The position numbers and the translations under genes were made by a program. Under the pieces are notes generated by a model that did not search any database, was not told the origin of the DNA, and worked only from the letters and a program-made list of their open reading frames with translations. Shown one piece after another: positions 28,801-34,670 of a stretch of 64,000 nt of DNA. The number at the start of each line of letters is the position of its first letter. The stretch's first letter is position 1. This DNA is from Fulvivirga maritima (lineage in GTDB: Bacteria; Bacteroidota; Bacteroidia; Cytophagales; Cyclobacteriaceae): contig NZ_CP089980.1 of NCBI RefSeq assembly GCF_021389955.1, positions 681,501 through 745,500 of the forward strand. Direction: 5' to 3'.

Positions 28801-30826
28801 AATCCTTAGCATCTCCATTAAGAGGATAGTAGCCCATCAGGCCATCGGTATTACCTGTTGATCCTCCATCGTCTTTTACCTGAAAAGTAAAGGAGGTGTA
28901 GCCAGTACCATTTTCATCTGCGGCTGGCTCAAAAGAAAGCAGTGACCTATCTGTATAATAAACGAAAGCTTTTGCTGCTACCCCATCATACTTTAGCGTA
29001 CCTTTTTCAGGCAGAGCGGTAATAATGAATGATTCATAGTTGTCGCCATCATCGTCTGAGAAGGTAATATCTTTAGCTGAAAAACTGTAGCTTTTATCTT
29101 CATCCATAGTAATAGTCTGATCTGAAGAGACAGGACTCTTATAGACTTTTTCTATGGTAATGCTAAAAGTAACATGAGCTGAAGAGTCCACTCCGCCATG
29201 AGCAGTTCCACCATTATCTTTCAAGACCACATCCACAACAGCCACTCCAGAAGCGTCATTAGCTGGCGTATAAGTTAATGTGCCATTAGCATCAATTGCG
29301 GGAGGTACACTAAATAATGCTGTATTATCATTAGACAAATTAAAATTTAAAGATTGCGAAGTTTCTTCAGCCGATCCTTTCTTAATTTCAGTCGCCCAAT
29401 TTTTAATCTCTTGTGCTCCTGCCCCTTCAATTGTTCTTTGGTTGGCACCGGCAGTAAAAGATGGTGCATCATTAATTTCATAGCCTAGCGTAATATATCT
29501 GGTACTGTTGGCTGGTATTAGCGATGTGGATATCCCTGTAATACTTATCAGGCCGGTATTATTAGAAAAAGTAATACCATCTGCAGCTCTAACTATTGTT
29601 GCATCAGTGAAGTCTCCATCATCATCAATTAACAAAAATAATTTATCGGCATTGATAGTTTTAAGATCATTTATATTGGCGACCTTCATATCCAGACTGT
29701 AATTATCTAAAAAATTGGTATTTACCAATTTCCACTCTCGTTCTATTCTGGCATTACCATCTGGCAAGTCTAGATTACCTGCTGAGGTAGTATGCATAGC
29801 CCCTCCATCATGAGCCAGAATAATGGATGAAATGTCATTGGAAATTGTTGAGGAATTTGCTCTATTAGTGACTTCCAGTGTTCCCAGGTAAATCCGAGTA
29901 GAATCGTCTGCTGTTTTAGATTGCTTTTGATATAAACTGCTGGCGTCATCTCGGGTTACATTCAAGACATCAACATTGTAGTTAGCATCAGCAGCCCTCA
30001 AGGTAGTGCCATCGCTGGCCAGATATGATCTTGTTTTATCAAGTACCACTCCATACTTAAGAGCCATGTAAGATTCTAATTTTGCACGCTCGGTGTCAGA
30101 TAATTTGTCATTGACCATAATTATTTCAGCAAGTTTTCCATAAAAATACCTGCCTCCATCATTGTCTATTGCAGCGCTTTTGGATGATCTACCTATCGTG
30201 AATGGTCCGGAACTACCATCATGCGTAGGGCTGGAAGCGATGACTGAACTCGACATGCTTTCTAATGATGGGATGGCTACTGATTCTATCGTTTCGCCAT
30301 TAATTATTAATGATTGTGTATTTGTAAAATCATATTCTACCCCAACAACTACTGACTTCGCGATCTTTTCATTAAGAGGTGACTTACTTGTTGCTACACC
30401 GTGGAAATCCGTAGGGCTGTAAAACAAATAAGCATCAGAACCTACAGCAACACCATAACCTTCATTACCTAAAAAACCATGATCTATTACATAAGGGGAT
30501 GTTTTTAAAGGATCATCATAAGGTTCTACCACCATATATATGGATAAGGCAGCACCTGTTCCATATATAAAATCATCATAAAAATCCAGCGCGTCGTCAC
30601 TTCCGTCAAATTCAATAGCAGGGTTATAATTGATACCTTCAGCCAAAAAGGTAGGAGGTGTATTAAGCTGATGAGAAGTAGCTGCATTTGATCGGTAACC
30701 AGACCTGTCTTTCCATGACAATACCTGATCACCATCCTGTGCTTCACTCATACCTGCCTTGTACGAGTTTTTATCTTTATACACATACTGATCAGCTTTG
30801 AGCCAAAGCACTACAGGAGAAGTCAA
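19838..30826 (-). CDS. Giant type B T9SS adhesin, body (out of frame with its N-terminal part)
   Basis: A 3,662-residue frame without a credible start: its first codon is a TTG inside a natural GLTSPVVLWLKAD sequence and it has no signal peptide. It continues the 30792-31589 gene if the G-run at 30837-30845 is 8 instead of 9 bases. Domains in order: concanavalin-type sandwich (1-260), cadherin-like domains, a LamG domain (about 658-855), more DEDxxxxFSAxxF cadherin-like domains, two blocks of BspA/DUF285 repeats (about 1395-1645 and 1830-2135, MSxMFxxATxFNQDISxWDVSxVT), nine near-identical 103-residue cadherin repeats with flanking divergent copies (2140-3275), Ig-like domains, and a type B gliding-associated C-terminal domain (about 3576-3662, GFSPNNDGNNDTW, YDRWGLLVY, GTYYYIISL). 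It is a surface adhesin exported by T9SS, probably with the SprF-type protein downstream. Confidence 0.88.
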   Translation of the reverse strand: MTSPVVLWLKADQYVYKDKNSYKAGMSEAQDGDQVLSWKDRSGYRSNAATSHQLNTPPTFLAEGINYNPAIEFDGSDDALDFYDDFIYGTGAALSIYMVVEPYDDPLKTSPYVIDHGFLGNEGYGVAVGSDAYLFYSPTDFHGVATSKSPLNEKIAKSVVVGVEYDFTNTQSLIINGETIESVAIPSLESMSSSVIASSPTHDGSSGPFTIGRSSKSAAIDNDGGRYFYGKLAEIIMVNDKLSDTERAKLESYMALKYGVVLDKTRSYLASDGTTLRAADANYNVDVLNVTRDDASSLYQKQSKTADDSTRIYLGTLEVTNRANSSTISNDISSIILAHDGGAMHTTSAGNLDLPDGNARIEREWKLVNTNFLDNYSLDMKVANINDLKTINADKLFLLIDDDGDFTDATIVRAADGITFSNNTGLISITGISTSLIPANSTRYITLGYEINDAPSFTAGANQRTIEGAGAQEIKNWATEIKKGSAEETSQSLNFNLSNDNTALFSVPPAIDANGTLTYTPANDASGVAVVDVVLKDNGGTAHGGVDSSAHVTFSITIEKVYKSPVSSDQTITMDEDKSYSFSAKDITFSDDDGDNYESFIITALPEKGTLKYDGVAAKAFVYYTDRSLLSFEPAADENGTGYTSFTFQVKDDGGSTGNTDGLMGYYPLNGDAKDYSGHGHDGTVNGDLTYSVGYNDTGIAAAFDGVNDYINLGPQKDFFTNNNTFSISAWVQIAGGDRSVIATATNPAAIESGKASWGLSLRNNGQTWFSWMTSGGASARSSTTTSHNVGSYNHIVLVVDGGNHNIYLDGVKRTKGGSFSGAFDEALNLLIGHTISAPDAEYLNGTLDNVLLYDKVLTLKEVQELYSYPLNDNLSKNHTITFNVTPVPDAPTSKDNSITADEDVAYKFSASEFNFKDVDGDSMSALQLQSLPSKGTLKYNGVNAEVGKDYANPSLLTFIADEDEYGENYASFTFKVKDDSNDAATQYSESSYTITISVNAVEDPPIATIFEITIDEDETLTFTGSTIGYYDADGDFFQNFKITGFSGKGTFSGGIVGENVFSGGLKFTPDANDYGTNYASFSYKIRSANNVWSTKVFTLTIHVRSVPDAPTSKDNSITTLEDIPHEFSASEFDFKDVDGDLMSAFQLKSLPSKGTLKYNGANAEVNTDYQNPSLLTFIPSADEFGAPYSSFTFKVKDNSGHSATEYSKSYTMTINVTPVNDTPQIVQKDTSVFENQKIVMKIIAIDPDLATGDVHTYDISGGADAALFSISSSTQELSFNIAPEFASPNDSNGDNIYEVQVRVTDKENATDKKDVNITILGSFITTWQTTTANENITIPTTGAGYDYNIDWGDGSSDLNQTGDATHTYSSAGNYKVYISGDFPQISFSESNVTNAEKLLTVEQWGQISWSSMKGAFLGCKNLTVPATDAPDLSNVTVLTDMFSGASNFNSSIDHWDVSNVTEMEAMFAGAEAFNQSLSSWTIDNVENMAFMFYSATSFDGNVSGWNVEKVTDMQRMFKSASSFNQDISNWNVASVTNMAQMFREATSFNQDIRNWNVSKVADMTQMFSVASSFNQDLGSWLLNSAVNLDQMLSNSGLSCMNYSATLNGWLTNNSSVTNRILGADGLVYGSDAANARNKLINNQGWQIINDNVKSSVCSLFEIEEIKDVLIGEGVAYSSPTPVVSGTPVGTLSYSLGGKDAAAFTIDANGVVSMVPRSRTNPVDSNSDNIYEVSITATDQNGNYYTEGWSVTVFDAFVTTWQTTVANEAITIPTTGGGYDYTVYWGDGSSNTHVTGNISHDYAAAGTYTVSITGGFPRIYFNNDGDREKILTVEQWGNIAWTSMQRAFYGCSNLRVNAVDAPDLSGVTDMSYMFARASVLNDNLNHWDVSTITNMDLLFYEASTFNQPLNGWDVSSVTSMRALLNGASVFNQSLSSWDVSNVTNMSSLFSGAHAYNQSIGNWNVENVTNMSQMFRNATNFNQDISNWKVGHVTDMSSMFCACNEPTINFNQDISSWDVSNVTNMRSMFYRGQFNQDISSWDVSHVTNMSTMFYLNGRFNQDLGSWELNSEVNMTSMLERAGLDCINYSATLIGWQTNNPTVTDRTLGANNLTYATHAEDARDALIDDQGWTISGDALSASSCFKFTIDDIADVDIDENTVYTSGTPSISGSYNGSLTYTLGGADGALFSINDKTGVVSLSKQNYEDPADEDSDNEYEVEITATDENGNTNSTDWTVTVNDVKEDATFSITAVSDASVNENTAYSSSAQSITGSPIGDVTYTISGGADASLFSINASTGVVSLSAQDYENPADDDEDNVYEIQITATDEDGNTASASWTVTVNDVKEDATFSITAVSDASVNENTAYSSSAQSITGSPIGDVTYTISGGADASLFSINASTGVVSLSAQDYENPADDDEDNVYEIQITATDEDGNTASASWTVTVNDVKEDATFIITAVSDASVNENTAYSSSAQSITGSPIGDVTYTISGGADASLFSINASTGVVSLSAQDYENPADDDEDNVYEIQITATDEDGNTASTDWTVTVNDVAETATFTIDAVADASVNENIAYSSSAQSITGSPIGDVTYTISGGADASLFSINASSGVVSLSAQDYENPADDDEDNVYEIQITATDEDGNTASTDWTVTVNDVGESATFTIDAVSDASVNENTAYSSSAQSITGSPIGDVTYTISGGADASLFSINASTGVVSLSAQDYENPADDDEDNVYEIQITATDEDGNTASTDWTVTVNDVTETATFTIDAVADANVNENIAYSSSAQSITGSPIGDVTYTISGGSDASLFSINASTGVVSLSAQDYENPADDDEDNVYEIQITATDEDGNTASASWTVTVNDVKEDATFIITAVSDASVNENAAYSSSAQSITGSPIGDVTYTISGGADASLFSINASTGVVSLSAQDYENPADDDEDNVYEIQITATDEDGNTASASWTVTVNDVKEDATFIITAVSDASVNENTAYSSSAQSITGSPIGDVTYTISGGSDASLFSINASTGVVSLSAQDYENPADDDEDNVYEIQITATDEDGNTASASWTVTVNDVKEDATFSITAVSDASVNENTAYSSSAQSITGSPIGDVTYTISGGADASLFSINASTGVVSLSAQDYENPADDDEDNVYEIQITATDEDGNTASTDWTVTVNNIVEIEIFTINSVSDVIIDENSAYTSASQSITGSYIGDITYTISGGDDGSLFSINSSTGVVSLPAQDYEDPEDDDEDNVYQVQITATDEDHNASSINWTVTIRNLNDEDPIVQNYTNSTLQNEGLTVTATNGVLSQASDPDGDALSITGFSIGGSNYTAGQTADITEGQVTIESDGSYVFDPEESYYGSVPTITFTVSDGVHTTNGTLGITVIEISAPVAQDDNIVITLNETINIDILDNDYDVAYALDVSSIVIISAPLNGTVQIEADGTVTYVPTDDYEGTDQFTYTVNNEAGITSNVATVSISVNRANNAPVAVDDGTYIVTNLDPIIIYVLENDSDPDAGDVITIVSVTGPAHGRVVIEGDYIVYYPDGSGIGEDTFTYTISDSYGLTDSATVYLNYEYEPLEISQGFSPNNDGNNDTWFIRNIEMFNSSIKVYDRWGLLVYKKDNYENAQGWDGRGNTGQESGNTLDDGTYYYIISLGSGKPLSGYVTIVH
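21337..24117 (-). repeat. Nine tandem 309-bp cadherin-encoding repeats
   Basis: The same sequence recurs at a fixed 309-base step from 21337 through about 24117 and encodes 103-residue cadherin-like units (VTYTISGG, ASLFSINAS, SLSAQDYENPADDDEDNVY). Copies differ at few positions, and variants such as SASW/STDW and GADAS/GSDAS are shuffled between copies, which suggests conversion between repeats. Confidence 0.93.
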
Positions 30827-31589
30827 GCCAGCTAAGCCCCCCCCCTTCTATATTTACATTTAGTACATAGTCACTAGCACTATATTCATTTCCATTGTAC
30901 ACTTTAAAAGTAAAGCTAGAATACGCAGAACCATCTTCATTTTGCAATGGAGAATAAGTCAATTTACTTATATTCGCTTCGGCTATTTCAAAATCCAATC
31001 CTGAAATCTCTGAAGCAGTTAGCTGTGAGCCGTTATAAGAGAGGGTTCCTTTTGAGGGCAAACTAGTGATAAGGATACCCGCAAAAGGATTCCCATCAGG
31101 GTCATTAAAATCACTCGAGAAATCAGTAGAACTAAATGTTTTAGTGGTGTTCTCCGCCATATAAATATCCGTGTCTTCAGCTGTAGGACTATGGCTAGTG
31201 AGCAAAAAAAAGGCAGATTCATGAATTCTATCATATTCAACAATTATTTGACCCACACTTTTGGAAAAGTTTAATAATTGAAGGCTGTCTTCGACTCCCC
31301 CTCTTACAAGTCCCAAAGGTGAAATAACATCACCTGAATGAATTGACCTGTCAAGGATAGTTTTCACATCTTCTTTAGAAATCATACTCTCATTATTAGA
31401 AATATAATGACTCCTTTTAAAGGAAAATATGCCGATATCCTCATAATCAGCATAATGTTGGTTTTTATTGGCTAGCTGCGCATAAACTATATTTTGTAAA
31501 GAAACAAGCAATGCAAACGTGGAAATAACGTTTATCATTTTAAAAAAAGATCTTTGAGATATGCCTAGTATAAATTTATTTACTATCAT
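30792..31589 (-). CDS. N-terminal part of the giant adhesin (signal peptide and first cadherin-like domain)
   Basis: About 265 residues from the ATG at 31587-31589; a GTG six codons earlier (31605-31607) is a weaker start. The N-terminus is a long signal peptide ending LLVSLQNIVYAQ. Residues about 145-240 form a cadherin-like domain of the same type as in the downstream body (LITSLPSKGTLSYNG, then YSSFTFKV). The frame enters a run of nine G at 30837-30845 and then ends in 14 unrelated residues. Removing one G gives NIEGGGLAGLTSPVVLWLKAD and joins the 3,662-residue body. This piece alone would be exported to the periplasm but has no sorting domain. Whether the split is real, phase-variable or a sequencing error cannot be decided here. 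Confidence 0.85.
   Translation of the reverse strand: MIVNKFILGISQRSFFKMINVISTFALLVSLQNIVYAQLANKNQHYADYEDIGIFSFKRSHYISNNESMISKEDVKTILDRSIHSGDVISPLGLVRGGVEDSLQLLNFSKSVGQIIVEYDRIHESAFFLLTSHSPTAEDTDIYMAENTTKTFSSTDFSSDFNDPDGNPFAGILITSLPSKGTLSYNGSQLTASEISGLDFEIAEANISKLTYSPLQNEDGSAYSSFTFKVYNGNEYSASDYVLNVNIEGGGLSWLDFSCSALAQS
30837..30845 (-). repeat. Homopolymer G9 tract (C9 on the plus strand)
   Basis: Nine consecutive G on the coding strand lie at the junction of the two adhesin frames. The downstream frame is reached if the tract has 8 or 11 bases. Long G runs are rare in this low-GC sequence. Confidence 0.9.
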
Positions 31590-32070
31590 GAGTTTCAGGT
31601 CCAGCACCTCAAGAGAGGCGCTTATGATAAAATACTGCTTTAGTAATTTAAAGTGTTGATTTGGTTAAAGCTGAAAATCAGCACAGGTCGTAATAATTAA
31701 GTAAATGCACTAATCAGATAATATGTGCCTTTTGTATAAAAACTTTGTTTCAAAGTATTGAACCAATGACAACCTTTGGCCAGGATGGCCGTTATCATAC
31801 AAGAGAGTAATAATGCGAGCAAACACTTCCTGCAGAATAGAAAGTGTTTCATAGATAATATTTGTTTTCATTTCAAAACTGGTTAGGCTTTAATCTTTAT
31901 CAGCTAACTTCAAACTCCACACATACCTAACCCTTTAGAATTCAAAGCCAACAGAAAACATTAAGGAACTTACAGAAGGCAAAATTCGTACTCAAACGAT
32001 TTAGCAAAAAACAAACCCTATAAATAATTGAAAATCAACACCTTAATAATTTTTAAAGAAAGGTGCCAAA

Positions 32071-32103
32071 ATGAATAAAATCCCAATTTGGGATTTTATT
32101 CAT
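32071..32103. promoter_or_regulatory. 33-bp perfect palindrome with AATCCC/GGGATT core
   Basis: The 16-base arm ATGAATAAAATCCCAA (32071-32086) is exactly complementary to 32088-32103 around a single T. A one-base centre makes it a poor terminator and a good dimer-binding site. A second, imperfect copy of the core (ATCCCAAATAGAGATTA) starts at 32111, with centres about 32 bases apart, near three helical turns. The core resembles the inverted repeat at 4321-4338 before another T9SS substrate gene. No known regulator can be named. Confidence 0.55.
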
Positions 32104-32299
32104 CTATTACATCCCAAATAGAGATTACGAACGCATTACGTTTCAATCAATTTATGATGAAATTAAGGATCAATATTTAAGCTAAAACATCTTCAAGTAC
32201 TTACAACCGCCACACCTCTATTTAGCTAGCCACATACTTTACCCCGGATTTTTACCTCACCGATAATCACGAGCAACCAGTTGCAAAAAAAATTATAAA

Positions 32300-32331
32300 A
32301 AAAAGGAGAAAGACGAATCTCACTCCTTTTT
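32300..32331 (-). terminator. Terminator of the methyltransferase/UbiC/STAS operon
   Basis: Arms AAAAAGGAG (32300-32308) and CTCCTTTTT (32323-32331) with a 14-base loop. On the minus strand the second arm runs into a long T-run, as expected for a transcript coming from the gene ending at 32365. Confidence 0.65.
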
Positions 32332-32364
32332 AATTAAACTATAAATTATAACTATACTTCTACT

Positions 32365-32781
32365 TTAGTTTCTTTTTTTAAACCATTCTTTGGCCTGATC
32401 GATGGTTGAAAACATACCAATATGCAAGGTCTTGCCTCCATATTTTGTAGACTGATTCATATAATTCTTCACAGCCATTTCTCCAAACACATTCTCCGGC
32501 ACAATAAAAGCTACATACCTAACTCCTGCCTCCAAGGCTTTAGGGTTCCAGTGAGTTGCCACCCAATCAGTATCCTCCTTCTGCTGTACAGAGTGAGACC
32601 TAGTGTCTGCCAACCACATAATATCTTTTCCTTCCGGTTTGTACTGAATGCAGTATTCTAATCCTTTTAATAAAAAGGCGCGAAATTCATCACTCTTCAT
32701 AAATCCAGTAAACCTACCAATAACACACGGAGCACTTTCATCATACTCCAAAACACCCTTGCTTTTTTCTAAAAGAACCAT
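32365..32781 (-). CDS. STAS/SEC14-like small soluble protein
   Basis: A 138-residue protein with no signal peptide or membrane helix. Alternating strands and helices resemble the small STAS/SEC14-type (SpoIIAA-like) proteins common in Bacteroidota: an initial beta strand (APCVIGRFTGFM), a long helix (SDEFRAFLLKGLEYC), a central strand IMWLADTR, a second strand YVAFIVPEN and a C-terminal helix TIDQAKEWFKKR. Related proteins are of unknown function; some STAS domains act in regulation. It is the last gene of a three-gene operon, 23 bases after the UbiC homologue, so it may modulate or bind products of the upstream enzymes. The family call is by fold pattern and is tentative. Confidence 0.6.
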   Translation of the reverse strand: MVLLEKSKGVLEYDESAPCVIGRFTGFMKSDEFRAFLLKGLEYCIQYKPEGKDIMWLADTRSHSVQQKEDTDWVATHWNPKALEAGVRYVAFIVPENVFGEMAVKNYMNQSTKYGGKTLHIGMFSTIDQAKEWFKKRN

Positions 32782-32804
32782 AACTTCTTAATTTAATTTA
32801 CTAC

Positions 32805-33380
32805 TTAGTTTTTAAGTTTTTTTATTGTTGGTAAAAATGACTCAGTAATCAACGCAAATGGCAAGTCTAATAACTTGAAAACCGACTGTCTATTCCATAT
32901 TGGCAAAGACAAGATATACTCCTGCCTACGCGCAAAACGCCCTTCTGGGCTATATGCCATAAAGGGAAGGTGAGCCATATTAAACATACTAATAGCGAAA
33001 GGAGACCTTGTAATACCAGGGTTGTTATACAAAAGATTCTCCCCGATAGGCTTATCTCCCAGCTCATCAAATAATGATTTATATGCCGTATACATTTTCA
33101 ACGGCACTACTGTACGCGCATACACTTGCGGATGCTCGTCGCCCAGAAGAAAAATTTGCCTTATATAAGCATATTCTCCTCTTAAATACTGTTTTTCATA
33201 TTCGGTAAGGCGCCCAATCCCTTCACTTATCCTCACTAATTCAAAGGTTTCATAAGTACGCCTAATACCATCACTCAGCTTGTAAGCAGCTGGTGTAAGC
33301 CAATCATAAACATTATCAGGAACATCACTATTAGACAGCTCGCTGACATCCACCCAGTTTTGAATCTTTGTTGTTTTCAT
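32805..33380 (-). CDS. Chorismate-pyruvate lyase (UbiC) family protein
   Basis: A 191-residue soluble protein. The C-terminal two-thirds match the chorismate lyase fold: VYARTVVP with Arg89 in the place of E. coli UbiC Arg76, then LGDKPIGENLLYNNPGITR, then WNRQSVFKLLDLPFALITE followed by SFLP, with Glu180 in the place of catalytic Glu155. UbiC removes pyruvate from chorismate to give 4-hydroxybenzoate. Bacteroidota use menaquinone, so ubiquinone synthesis is an unlikely purpose; an aromatic pigment, siderophore or signal precursor is more plausible. The start overlaps the methyltransferase stop by 4 bases, showing translational coupling. It could also be a non-catalytic UbiC-fold protein, but the key residues look intact. 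Confidence 0.78.
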   Translation of the reverse strand: MKTTKIQNWVDVSELSNSDVPDNVYDWLTPAAYKLSDGIRRTYETFELVRISEGIGRLTEYEKQYLRGEYAYIRQIFLLGDEHPQVYARTVVPLKMYTAYKSLFDELGDKPIGENLLYNNPGITRSPFAISMFNMAHLPFMAYSPEGRFARRQEYILSLPIWNRQSVFKLLDLPFALITESFLPTIKKLKN

Positions 33381-34084
33381 ATGCCTTTTTTTGCTATCAT
33401 TCCAACTCTCTCTTTTCCATCATACCTAATCCAGTCAGGCAAATGGTTATTAGGATCTCCAAAAACGAATAATTGTTCTATATCGAATAATGGAGAAAAC
33501 ACTCTATGAAGATCATCCTGATCAATATGATTGATACAGTCTGGCAAGGCACTGGCAATAGGGTTATCCTTACTATATTCAGACAAGCACTCTATATACC
33601 CTGCCCACTCTTCACCCTTCTCCTTCTTAGCCTCATATATAGGTATATAAGACTCACAGTGCCTTAAATAAGGAGTAAAGCTTACCACATAGAGCTTACC
33701 CCCATGCTTAAGCCACCTAAAGATTTTTTCTGCAGCCATCTCTATCTCAAAAGGCTTCAAAAAAGGAAATACTTGAGAAATGTAAATAGCCTGAAAATGA
33801 TTATCAGGAAAATTAACATAAGGAAAATTACCCTCCATAGTAGTAAGCCTTCTGGAATGAGTAACAGGAACGCGCTCTTGCAGGCTTTCCAAATGCTCCT
33901 TATTAATATCTATAGCTACTACTTCTAAGCCTTTACGTAAGGCCGGCAAGGTAGCTACCCCATAAGCAGCACCTACATCGAGCACAGGACCGTGCCCCAC
34001 TGTAGCCTCCGCTATAAATTTTTTCCCGATCTCCGGGAGCACATACGTAAACCCTCTTTTGTTTTTAGTTACCGCCGTAGACAT
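33377..34084 (-). CDS. Class I SAM-dependent methyltransferase
   Basis: A 235-residue soluble protein. Motif I is clear (VLDVGAAYGVATLPAL, about residues 34-49), with the acidic residue after strand 2 in VVAIDINKEHLESL (about 55-68) and motif IV-like FQAIYISQVFPFL (about 98-110). The C-terminal half is less typical and may hold the acceptor-binding part. It is the first gene of the operon and its stop overlaps the UbiC homologue start by 4 bases. The substrate cannot be read from the sequence; the neighbour suggests a chorismate-derived aromatic compound. No strong -7 box was found just upstream. Confidence 0.82.
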   Translation of the reverse strand: MSTAVTKNKRGFTYVLPEIGKKFIAEATVGHGPVLDVGAAYGVATLPALRKGLEVVAIDINKEHLESLQERVPVTHSRRLTTMEGNFPYVNFPDNHFQAIYISQVFPFLKPFEIEMAAEKIFRWLKHGGKLYVVSFTPYLRHCESYIPIYEAKKEKGEEWAGYIECLSEYSKDNPIASALPDCINHIDQDDLHRVFSPLFDIEQLFVFGDPNNHLPDWIRYDGKERVGMIAKKGI

Positions 34085-34670
34085 ATTGACATTTCTCTTG
34101 TAATAAATATTATGCTATAATAATATCTATTTTAACACGAGATCATTCTTTAACCCCTTAAAAGTCACATCAAAAAGTAAAATCACTAAATTTCATCTGA
34201 ATGACTATCTCACACCATACGACTGCTATCACGGGTCGTTTAACTAAAAAAAGAACAACTAATTCTTCCTATTAATATGAAAAATTAGTATATAAAAGAG
34301 GGGGATTTCCAATTTTGGATCAAAAACAATAATATACCTCCAATACCCTACATACATCTACTTAGAATCACACCATAAATACCGTCAACATCCTGTTCTT
34401 CTCTCCCAAATACACACTAAGTATTAAAAGGGCTGCTTTACTAATGATTAGCCTTTGATATTTAAATTATCAAGCGCTCCAACCCGAAAAGCTAGCGAGG
34501 AACCCTACCCAAACAAACCATAAACACTTATAAAACAGACACTTATCAATAAAACCAAATTCTAATACAACCAAGACCACCACAAGAGTAAGGTATGCGT
34601 TTAGTTTCGGTTGACCCACGCCCTATCCGCGTATTAATTTTGCACTTTTCCAATTACAAATCTTAAACAA
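34085..34670. other. 586-bp divergent intergenic region
   Basis: It separates the methyltransferase operon from the first esterase lipoprotein gene. Apart from the esterase promoter (34611-34642) and a weak TCCAA/TTGGA inverted repeat near 34308-34319, nothing recognisable was seen. No ORF with family resemblance, tRNA or terminator was found. Confidence 0.5.
34611..34642 (+). promoter_or_regulatory. Bacteroidota-type promoter of the first esterase gene
   Basis: A -33 TTG at 34611-34613 and a -7 TAATTTTG (TAnnTTTG) at 34635-34642 lie 21 bases apart, ending 28 bases before the ATG. The paralogous gene at 36048 has the same two boxes with the same 21-base spacing. Confidence 0.7.

Larger units (their letters stand above)
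31590..32364. other. 775-bp intergenic region upstream of the adhesin operon
   Basis: No gene is visible. It holds a terminator for the UbiC operon (32300-32331), a 33-bp perfect palindrome (32071-32103) and a related motif (32111-32127). The adhesin promoter is presumably here, but no clear -7 TAnnTTTG box was found on the minus strand. Confidence 0.6.

Noticed and set aside
31590-32070. A riboswitch or small RNA upstream of the adhesin
   Set aside because: No conserved aptamer core or strong multi-stem structure was recognised by eye; only the palindrome further upstream stands out.
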